Below, piece by piece: positions 1-4,671 of a stretch of DNA of 5,258 nt (within the stretch, counting starts at the first letter, position 1; every line of letters starts with the position of its first letter). The notes under the pieces are model-generated. The model searched no databases. It saw only the letters and a list, made by a program, of their open reading frames with translations, and was not told where the DNA came from. The stretch comes from an uncultured Lachnospiraceae bacterium. Lineage in GTDB: Bacteria > Bacillota > Clostridia > Lachnospirales > Lachnospiraceae. Both the position numbers and the translations under genes were made by a program. Location: positions 1 through 5,258 of the forward strand of contig CACXEL010000236.1 of the NCBI GenBank assembly GCA_902766655.1, given 5' to 3'.

Positions 1-292
1 CCAGGGCCGTGTCCCGGCCGATATACTGGTAGAGGGTGCCGCCGAAGTCGTTGGTGATGTTGTACTTTCCGTCGGAAAAGGCGCCGGCGCCGCCGAAGCC
101 GTTCATGATGGAGCAGGTGGGGCAGTTCACGCAGGTCCTGATTTTCTTTCCGTCGATGGGACAGCGGCGCCTTGCGAGCTCGTGTCCGGCATCAAAAACG
201 GCTATTTTGAGTTCCGGAGCCAACTCGGAGAGCTCATAGGCGGAGAAAATGCCGCCAGGCCCGGCTCCAACGATCAGGACGTCATAATTCAT
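1..292 (-). CDS. Uncharacterised FAD-dependent dehydrogenase (COG2509-type), N-terminal part
   Basis: Partial gene whose first 97 codons are present; the rest lies beyond the left edge. The N-terminus is a Rossmann dinucleotide-binding fold: a hydrophobic strand, then GAGPGG at residues 9-14, with Asp34 at the end of the second strand, where the ribose of FAD is normally held. After it come four cysteines, C44, C54, C57 and C60 (C-x9-C-x2-C-x2-C), and a glycine-rich FGGAGAFSDGKYN block at residues 66-78. This cysteine-plus-GGAGAFSDGK arrangement is characteristic of the COG2509 FAD-dependent dehydrogenase family, whose substrate is not known. The start is supported by GAGGAGA on the minus strand (299-305), six bases before the ATG. 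It is transcribed divergently from the HdeD gene. The four cysteines could bind a metal or Fe-S cluster or form disulfides, but that is inference. Family assignment is good; function is unknown. Confidence 0.88.
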   Translation of the reverse strand, partial: MNYDVLIVGAGPGGIFSAYELSELAPELKIAVFDAGHELARRRCPIDGKKIRTCVNCPTCSIMNGFGGAGAFSDGKYNITNDFGGTLYQYIGRDTAL

Positions 293-389
293 AGAAAATC
301 TCCTCACTGTCCGGCGGGAGATCCTGCCTCCGCGCCCTGTAATCCGCATCCAGCCCCGCTTCCGGGGAGAAAGAATGTTCGTCATCGCT

Positions 390-418
390 ATTGTATTAGA
401 AAGAAGGCGGAATTGCAA
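390..418 (-). promoter_or_regulatory. Promoter of the FAD-dependent dehydrogenase gene
   Basis: Read on the minus strand there is TTGCAA (418-413), a spacer of exactly 17 bases, and TACAAT (395-390), a close match to the sigma-A consensus. Transcription would begin near 383, giving a leader of about 90 nt before the ATG at 292. The leader contains a short CCCC/GGGG hairpin (354-357 with 364-367). The promoter is predicted by eye only. Confidence 0.75.
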
Positions 419-427
419 GCGCTTCCC
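413..427. promoter_or_regulatory. cre/LacI-family-like operator overlapping the -35 box
   Basis: The 15 bases match the Bacillota catabolite-responsive element consensus WTGNAANCGNWNNCW at 14 of 15 consensus positions; only the last position (C instead of A/T) differs. The centre AAGCGCTT is an 8-bp perfect palindrome typical of LacI-family operators. It covers the -35 box of the minus-strand promoter, so a bound CcpA-like or other LacI-family protein would be expected to repress the FAD-dehydrogenase gene. It lies about 80-95 bases upstream of the predicted HdeD transcription start. The regulator itself is not in this window. Confidence 0.5.
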
Positions 428-463
428 CACAGGCAACCGTGGAAAATTAATGACACATAATGC

Positions 464-502
464 GAATTGTTCACACATTCGTCACGGAAGGCGTGCTATG
501 AT
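464..502 (+). promoter_or_regulatory. Extended -10 promoter of the HdeD-patatin unit
   Basis: TATGAT (497-502) preceded by TG at 494-495 forms an extended -10 element. No good -35 hexamer lies 16-18 bases upstream; TTCACA at 470-475 is too far (21-base spacer). An imperfect inverted repeat, GAATTGT-tc-ACA-c-ATTC (464-480), sits over the place where the -35 box would be, which could mean dependence on a DNA-binding regulator. Start of transcription would be near 508, giving a leader of about 41 nt. Confidence 0.55.
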
Positions 503-549
503 ATGAACAGCGCAGACCGCGCAAACCTGAATTACAAGGAGGATTCGCT

Positions 550-1071
550 ATGTTTTCGGATAATTATCGCAGGAACCGGCTCCTCGGCGGCATCATCATG
601 CTCGTGGCCGGCATCATTTTCCTTGTCGCGCCCTACTACTCAATGAATACGATCGTGCGTTACGTTGGCTGGATCGTGATGATCGGGGCCGTGCTCAACC
701 TGGTATCCTGCTTTTCGGGCGGGTTCAGCGGTATTGACAGCCCCCTTGTCAGCTCCGTTCTGGCTGCCCTCGTGGCCCTCTGGCTGATCCGTTCCCCGGG
801 AAGCGTCGTGACCAGCATTAACCTTGTCTTCGGCATCATCCTGCTGGTGACGGCCGGCGTGTCGCTTCTCCAGTGCCTTCAGAGCAGCTTTAAGAACCCG
901 CTGACCATTCTGCTCTCCGCCATCGGCATCCTGTTCGCCCTGGGCATCATCGCCAACCCCTTCCGGCTCACCAATATGATCATCCGGCTCATCGGGGTGG
1001 GTCTCATTTACCAGGGTGCCATCCGTCTCCTGTTCGAGAACGGGAACGGGCTTTTCAACAGCAGAAGATGA
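550..1071 (+). CDS. HdeD-like DUF308 family membrane protein
   Basis: A 173-residue integral membrane protein. Six hydrophobic helices can be drawn at about residues 11-30, 35-55, 65-82, 88-107, 118-135 and 140-160, separated by very short loops, with a basic N-terminus (NYRRNR) and a basic C-terminus (NSRR). This three-hairpin pattern and the length fit the HdeD/DUF308 family, named after the E. coli acid-resistance membrane protein; the biochemical role in other bacteria is not established. The start is fixed by AAGGAGGA (536-543), six bases before the ATG. The gene ends 15 bases before the patatin-like gene and shares its promoter and terminator, so the two form an operon. A stress or envelope role is a guess from the family name. 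Other small polytopic membrane families remain possible because the assignment rests on topology and repeat pattern rather than a catalytic motif. Confidence 0.8.
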   Translation: MFSDNYRRNRLLGGIIMLVAGIIFLVAPYYSMNTIVRYVGWIVMIGAVLNLVSCFSGGFSGIDSPLVSSVLAALVALWLIRSPGSVVTSINLVFGIILLVTAGVSLLQCLQSSFKNPLTILLSAIGILFALGIIANPFRLTNMIIRLIGVGLIYQGAIRLLFENGNGLFNSRR

Positions 1072-1086
1072 AAGAGTGAGTGAGAA

Positions 1087-1944
1087 ATGAAAACAGGCCT
1101 CGTTCTGGAAGGAGGCGCCATGCGCGGCCTCTTCACCATGGGTTGCCTGGACCTCCTTATGGAGAAGGGCATAACCTTCGACGCCGCGGTCGGTGTTTCC
1201 GCGGGCGTCACTTTCGGCTGCAACCTCAAATCCGGGCAGAAGGGCCGTGTGCTCCGGTATGTCACCAGATACTGCCGTGACTGGCGCTTCTGCTCTTTCA
1301 GGTCCCTGCTGCTGACAGGGGACCTCTTCGGTTCGGATTTCTGCTACACGGACATTCCGTTCAAGCTGGATCCCTGGGACAGCGAGGCCTGGGATGCCAA
1401 TCCCATGGACTTCTATGTGACGGCCACGGATACGGCCACCGGCAAGGCTGTCTTCAGGAAGGTCGTCAAGGCCTCGAACCGGAAGGAGATAGAGTGGTTC
1501 CGGGCCTCGGCCTCCATGCCGATCGTCTCCCGGCCGGTGAAGATCGGCCGCTGGACGCTGCTGGACGGCGGCATCGCGGACTCTATCCCCCTCCACTTCC
1601 TGGAGGACAAGGGGATGGAGAAGAACGTGGTCATCCTGACCCAGCCCATTGGCTTCGTCAAGATGCCTGCCAAATTCATGCCCGCCATGCGCCTCCTTCT
1701 CGCCCGCTACCCGGCTGTTGTGAGGACCATGGCCCGCCGCCATGAGATCTACAACCTGGAGACTGCTTACGCCCGGAAGCGGGCGCAGGAAGGGAAGGCC
1801 TTCATCATAGCGCCGCCCGAGAGCCTGGGCATCGGCCACATCTGCCACGACCCGGAGGAGCTGAGACGGGTCTACAATATCGGACGGCAGACCATGGAGG
1901 AAAAGCTGCCCTCCCTGCTGAAATTCCTGGGGCGGGAGGAGTAA
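1087..1944 (+). CDS. Patatin-like phospholipase family protein (YjjU/COG4667-type)
   Basis: A 285-residue predicted serine lipid acyl hydrolase. All parts of the patatin active site are visible: the glycine-rich oxyanion loop EGGAMRG (residues 8-14), the nucleophile elbow GVSAG with Ser38 (36-40), and the DGG motif with catalytic Asp160 (160-162). The ASASMP segment (140-145) is also usual for the family. Family members hydrolyse ester bonds of phospholipids or other acyl esters using a Ser-Asp dyad; the actual substrate is not predictable. There is no signal peptide or membrane helix, so it should act in the cytoplasm or at the inner membrane face. The length fits the bacterial YjjU-like branch. 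The ribosome-binding site is weak (GAGTGAGTGAG just before the ATG), which suggests coupling to translation of the HdeD-like gene 15 bases upstream. Pairing with a membrane protein hints at a role in membrane lipid turnover, which is inference. Confidence 0.92.
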   Translation: MKTGLVLEGGAMRGLFTMGCLDLLMEKGITFDAAVGVSAGVTFGCNLKSGQKGRVLRYVTRYCRDWRFCSFRSLLLTGDLFGSDFCYTDIPFKLDPWDSEAWDANPMDFYVTATDTATGKAVFRKVVKASNRKEIEWFRASASMPIVSRPVKIGRWTLLDGGIADSIPLHFLEDKGMEKNVVILTQPIGFVKMPAKFMPAMRLLLARYPAVVRTMARRHEIYNLETAYARKRAQEGKAFIIAPPESLGIGHICHDPEELRRVYNIGRQTMEEKLPSLLKFLGREE

Positions 1945-1984
1945 AGCTCCCGGATGCCGGAAATCCCGAAAAAAGAAAATATAC

Positions 1985-2019
1985 AAAAAGCCCTGACAGA
2001 TTTCTGCCGGGGTTTTTTT
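1985..2019 (+). terminator. Rho-independent terminator of the HdeD-patatin unit
   Basis: CCCTGACAG (1991-1999) pairs with CTGCCGGGG (2004-2012) around a four-base ATTT loop, with one A-C mismatch (1996/2007) and one G-T pair. Seven T residues follow at 2013-2019. An A run at 1985-1989 on the other side can extend the stem and could allow some termination in the reverse direction. It lies about 45 bases after the patatin stop codon. Confidence 0.88.
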
Positions 2020-2053
2020 GTGTGAGCATGTCTTCCCGGGGAGATGAGTCAGA

Positions 2054-2089
2054 TTCGAGAATATTCCGAAAATACTTTAATGCATTAAA
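2054..2089. repeat. Two adjacent palindromes upstream of the symporter promoter
   Basis: The first is TTCG-a-GAATATTC-CGAA (2054-2070), an 8-bp perfect palindrome with four-base flanks that also match, offset by one base. The second is TTTAATGCATTAAA (2076-2089), a 14-bp perfect palindrome. Their centres are about 20 bases apart, roughly two helix turns, and the second ends 12 bases before the -35 box. This placement suits activator or repressor binding. AT-rich DNA throws up palindromes by chance, so the binding role is inferred. Confidence 0.4.
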
Positions 2090-2101
2090 TTAATAAATGG
2101 C

Positions 2102-2130
2102 TTGTTTTTGGGGAGAATTGAATATATAAT
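2102..2130 (+). promoter_or_regulatory. Promoter of the symporter-ABC ATPase unit
   Basis: TTGTTT (2102-2107), a spacer of exactly 17 bases, and a perfect TATAAT (2125-2130). Transcription would start near 2137, giving a leader of about 56 nt. An 11-base inverted repeat, ACAAA-t-TTTGT (2136-2146), lies right on the predicted start site and could serve as an operator. This is the strongest-looking promoter in the window, in keeping with the strongly C-biased codon use of the gene it serves. Confidence 0.82.
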
Positions 2131-2147
2131 AGACAACAAATTTTGTG

Positions 2148-2175
2148 TCTGTCCGAATTACTGAAAAGGGACAGA
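2148..2175 (+). other. Leader hairpin just before the symporter ribosome-binding site
   Basis: TCTGTCC (2148-2154) is exactly complementary to GGACAGA (2169-2175), giving a seven-pair stem with a 14-base loop. It ends a few bases before the Shine-Dalgarno stretch AGGGAGG (2179-2185). It leaves that site exposed, so it could stabilise the mRNA 5' end or be a protein-binding element. No T run follows, so it is not a terminator. Confidence 0.45.
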
Positions 2176-2192
2176 AAAAGGGAGGAAGTTAG

Positions 2193-3590
2193 ATGAGTTT
2201 CAGCGATCTTATCAGCACCATTGACAATTTCCTGTGGGGATGGCCCCTGATCATCCTGCTGTTCGGCACGCATATTTACATGACATTCCGGACCGGCTTT
2301 ATCCAGAAGGATATTTTCAAGGCCATCAAGATGTCCGTGACCCGTGATCCGGACGCCGAAGGCGACGTTTCCCAGTTCGGCGCGCTGACCACAGCCCTGT
2401 CATCCACCATCGGCACCGGCAACATCATCGGCGTTGGAACTGCCATCGCCATGGGCGGCCCGGGCTCCGTGCTCTGGATGTGGCTGACCGGTATCTTCGG
2501 CATCGCCACCAAGTACGCTGAGACTCTGATCTCCGTCAAGTACCGCGTCAAGAGCGAGGATGGCACCATGATCGGCGGCGCCATGTATGCTCTGGACAGA
2601 GGCCTCAAGGCCCGCTGGGCAGGCATCATCTTTGCCATCCTTGCCGCCGTCTGCGCCTTCGGTATCGGCTGCATGGTCCAGGCCAATGCCGTCGCCGCCA
2701 ACTTCACCACCAACTTCTCCGTTCCGTCATGGATCAGCGCCCTGGTCCTCAGCGTCCTGGTCGGCCTCGTCATCATCGGCGGCATCCAGTCCATCACCAG
2801 GGTCTCCGAGAAGCTGGTGCCCTTCATGGCTGCTTTCTACGTCGTCGGCTGCGTCATCATCCTTGTCATGAATGCCGACGTCCTTGGCGAGGCTGTGGCG
2901 ACCATCGTCACCTCCGCCTTCTCCGCCAAGGCTGCCACCGGCGGCTTCGTCGGCTCCACCATCGCAACGGCCTGCCGCTACGGCTTCGCCCGCGGACTTT
3001 TCTCCAATGAATCCGGTATGGGTTCCGCTCCGCTGGTCGCCTCCGCCGCCCAGACCAGGAACCCCAAGCGCCAGGCCCTGGTCTCCATGACCGGTACCTT
3101 CTGGGATACTGTCGTCATCTGTCTCATGACCGGTCTGGTCCTCGTTTCCAGCATCATCAAGCACGACGCCATCAACGGTCTCTCCGGCAACGGCAGTGAG
3201 CTGACCAGCCAGTGCTTCTCCATGATTCCCCACATCGGTCTGCCCATCCTGGTGGTCGGCCTCATCACCTTCGCCTTCTCCACCATCCTCGGCTGGTACT
3301 ACTACGGCGAGCGCTGCGCGGTCTACCTCTTCGGTGAGAAGGTCATCATGGTCTACAAGGTCCTCTGGGTCGCCGGCGTCTTTATCGGCTCCCTGGTCGA
3401 GCTCAACCTGGTCTGGAACATCGCGGACCTCCTGAACGGCCTCATGGCTGTCCCCAACATTTTCGCGGTCCTTCTTCTGTCCAAGGTCATCGTGGACGAG
3501 ACCCGCAAGTACGACGGCAGCCACATCAACGACAAGGACGAGACAGAGATTCCGGTCCTCAAGAACTCCAAAAAGGGTATTCTGGGCTAA
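2193..3590 (+). CDS. Sodium (or proton):alanine/glycine symporter, AGCS family
   Basis: A 465-residue polytopic membrane carrier of the alanine or glycine:cation symporter (AGCS) family, which takes up small neutral amino acids, mainly alanine or glycine, with Na+ or H+. Hallmarks are FGALTTALSSTIGTGNIIGV (62-81), containing the family GTGNI motif; GGPGSVLWMW...GIATKYAE (88-110); GGIQSITRVSEKLVPFMA (196-213); and RYGFARGLFSNESGMGSAP (262-280). About ten or eleven hydrophobic segments are spread along the chain, for example near 18-36, 143-166, 180-201, 209-227, 297-320 and 412-434. A charged cytoplasmic tail ends the protein. The length is usual for the family. The start follows AGGGAGG (2179-2185) at seven bases and gives the expected N-terminus. 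Codons are heavily C-ending, suggesting high expression. It precedes the ABC ATPase gene by 24 bases in the same direction. The coupling ion and preferred amino acid cannot be read from sequence alone. Confidence 0.95.
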   Translation: MSFSDLISTIDNFLWGWPLIILLFGTHIYMTFRTGFIQKDIFKAIKMSVTRDPDAEGDVSQFGALTTALSSTIGTGNIIGVGTAIAMGGPGSVLWMWLTGIFGIATKYAETLISVKYRVKSEDGTMIGGAMYALDRGLKARWAGIIFAILAAVCAFGIGCMVQANAVAANFTTNFSVPSWISALVLSVLVGLVIIGGIQSITRVSEKLVPFMAAFYVVGCVIILVMNADVLGEAVATIVTSAFSAKAATGGFVGSTIATACRYGFARGLFSNESGMGSAPLVASAAQTRNPKRQALVSMTGTFWDTVVICLMTGLVLVSSIIKHDAINGLSGNGSELTSQCFSMIPHIGLPILVVGLITFAFSTILGWYYYGERCAVYLFGEKVIMVYKVLWVAGVFIGSLVELNLVWNIADLLNGLMAVPNIFAVLLLSKVIVDETRKYDGSHINDKDETEIPVLKNSKKGILG

Positions 3591-3596
3591 GCAGTT

Positions 3597-3609
3597 CTCC
3601 TTATGGAGG
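3597..3609 (+). promoter_or_regulatory. Ribosome-binding site that sets the ABC ATPase start, within a small hairpin
   Basis: GGAGG (3605-3609) lies five bases before the ATG at 3615 and is the only good Shine-Dalgarno in the gap. An earlier in-frame ATG at 3603 overlaps this site and has no purine-rich site of its own, so 3615 is preferred. CTCC (3597-3600) can pair with GGAG (3605-3608) around a four-base TTAT loop, partly hiding the site. Ribosomes finishing the symporter at 3590 could open this hairpin, coupling the two genes. Confidence 0.6.
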
Positions 3610-3614
3610 CCATC

Positions 3615-4448
3615 ATGGAACAGGACAACTTTGTATCTCTGCAGCACGTGACAAAAACCTACCGCCGTCTGGGCATGAAGCCCTGCCTGGCCGTGGATGA
3701 CGTGAGCCTGACCCTGAAAGCCGGCGTCATCACGGGCCTGGTGGGAGAGAGCGGCAGCGGCAAGACTACTGTAGGCAGGCTCCTCTACCGGGAGCTCACC
3801 CCGGATGAGGGCACCATTCTCTTCGAAGGGACGGACGTGTCCAGGATCCGGGGCAAGCGCCTTAAGGATTACCGGAAGCAGGTCAGGATGGTGAACCAGC
3901 GGCCCGTGGAGACCTTCGACAAGCGCTACACCATGGGGCACAACGCCCGCGAGCACCTGAGAAATGCAGGCATGGACGCGGAGGACGCCATGCGTGTGGC
4001 TCGCGACTTCTTCGAGATGTGCGGCGTGAGCGAGGAGGAAATGACCCGCTTCGCCTCCGAGGTCAGCGCGGGGACAGCCCAGCGCGCCGCCCTGGCCATG
4101 GCCATGGAGACCCGCCCCCGCCTTCTCATCTGCGACGAGGTCATGAGCGGCCTGGACACGTCCCAACAGAAAATGGTGCTCGAGATCCTGCGGGTCTTTG
4201 AGAAGGAAGTCAAGGGGAGTGTGCTTTACATTTCCCACAATATTGATCTGGTGAGCCGGCTCTGCGGCGAGATCATCGTCATGCAGGCGGGTCGGGTCAT
4301 CGAGGCAGGCCCGACGGAGCGGATCATGGCCGATCCCCAGGCGGATTTCACGAAACGCCTGATCCGGGACAGCCGTCCGGAAGCCCTGATCGCGAGGAGA
4401 CGGGGACGTCGGATGAGCGACCTTTTCAAGGTGGATACCGGTGTTTGA
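3615..4448 (+). CDS. ABC transporter ATP-binding protein, oligopeptide/nickel (Dpp/Opp/Nik) type, with altered signature
   Basis: A 277-residue ATPase subunit most like the DppF/OppF/NikE ATP-binding proteins of peptide and nickel importers. Numbering from the ATG at 3615: A-loop Tyr16; Walker A GESGSGKTT (44-52); Q-loop Gln95; signature VSAGTAQR (150-157); Walker B LLICDE (170-175) with Glu175; D-loop GLDTS (179-183); switch His208 in ISHN. The ATP-binding residues are intact, so it is probably active. Two departures stand out: the usual SGGQ is SAGT, and the residue after Walker B Glu is Val rather than Pro. The C-terminal stretch DFTKRLIRDSRP resembles the tail that follows the cassette in this family, but without the long extension of DppF. 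No permease, binding protein or second ATPase lies in the window; the next gene is a YhfC-type protease. It is co-directional with the symporter, and no terminator or clear promoter lies between them. The partner membrane proteins are unknown. Confidence 0.88.
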   Translation: MEQDNFVSLQHVTKTYRRLGMKPCLAVDDVSLTLKAGVITGLVGESGSGKTTVGRLLYRELTPDEGTILFEGTDVSRIRGKRLKDYRKQVRMVNQRPVETFDKRYTMGHNAREHLRNAGMDAEDAMRVARDFFEMCGVSEEEMTRFASEVSAGTAQRAALAMAMETRPRLLICDEVMSGLDTSQQKMVLEILRVFEKEVKGSVLYISHNIDLVSRLCGEIIVMQAGRVIEAGPTERIMADPQADFTKRLIRDSRPEALIARRRGRRMSDLFKVDTGV

Positions 4449-4490
4449 GCCTTGCGGCTGCGATTTCCGGATGAATGTCATCGGTCGGCC

Positions 4491-4519
4491 TTGCCATCTC
4501 CGCATGCAGATTATACAAT
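4491..4519 (+). promoter_or_regulatory. Promoter of the YhfC-type protease gene
   Basis: TTGCCA (4491-4496), a spacer of exactly 17 bases, and TACAAT (4514-4519), both close to the sigma-A consensus. Transcription would begin near 4526, leaving a leader of about 146 nt. No convincing terminator stands between the ABC ATPase stop and this promoter, so some read-through from the upstream unit is possible. Confidence 0.72.
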
Positions 4520-4537
4520 GTATTAGAAGCGATTTCT

Positions 4538-4568
4538 TCGGCAGGCTGTCTCTATGAAGGCCTGCCGA
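4538..4568 (+). other. Perfect GC-rich hairpin in the protease leader
   Basis: TCGGCAGGC (4538-4546) is exactly complementary to GCCTGCCGA (4560-4568): a nine-pair stem, mostly G-C, with a 13-base loop. It begins about a dozen bases after the predicted transcription start. Only four T residues (4573-4576) follow, and at some distance. It is therefore a poor terminator by itself, but it could end transcripts from the upstream ABC ATPase unit weakly or act as a leader element for the downstream gene. Confidence 0.55.
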
Positions 4569-4671
4569 TAGATTTTCGAGGAAGATCATCTGACGGGAGA
4601 AGACTGCCACCCGCGGTCCTCCCCGCCACCCTACCGCAGGACGGAAGGCGCCGTTCCTAAAGGAGTATGCT
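4569..4671 (+). other. Rest of the protease leader, with competing short stems
   Basis: This stretch contains no gene that I can support. GCGGT (4613-4617) can pair with ACCGC (4633-4637), and GTCCT (4616-4620) with AGGAC (4638-4642); the two share bases and cannot form together. CTCC (4619-4622) is also complementary to GGAG in the ribosome-binding site AAAGGAG (4659-4665), which lies six bases before the ATG. This may be a regulated leader, but I recognise no known riboswitch or T-box motif in it. Confidence 0.35.

Noticed and set aside
36..460. Two overlapping plus-strand open frames (67 and 92 codons) at the left end
   Set aside because: They overlap the FAD-dehydrogenase gene on the minus strand, which has a Rossmann motif and a good ribosome-binding site. 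The predicted peptides look non-biological (Pro/Ser-rich, no motifs), and the second covers the divergent promoter region.
1950..1976. Short repeat CCGG-atg-CCGG with further C/G runs after the patatin stop
   Set aside because: The loop is only three bases and the stem four; the real terminator a few bases downstream accounts for the end of the transcript.
640..1986. A 448-codon open frame on the minus strand, antisense to the HdeD-like and patatin-like genes
   Set aside because: Same explanation: compositional shadow of two well-supported genes. Its start would lie within the terminator hairpin, and no ribosome-binding site or promoter is apparent.
2587..3090. Ser/Pro/Ala- and Arg-rich plus-strand open frames inside the symporter gene
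   Set aside because: They are out-of-frame reads of repetitive Gly/Ala/Val codons in membrane helices and show no ribosome-binding sites.
4462..4490. Possible terminator after the ABC ATPase stop (CC-g-GATG with CATC-GG around 4467-4484)
   Set aside because: The stem is short with a bulge and there is no T tract, so it does not meet the pattern of a rho-independent terminator.
4475..4660. A 61-codon plus-strand open frame in the gap before the protease gene
   Set aside because: No ribosome-binding site precedes it, its start lies upstream of the predicted promoter, and it runs through the hairpin region; the peptide shows no recognisable motif. A leader peptide is not excluded but has no positive support.
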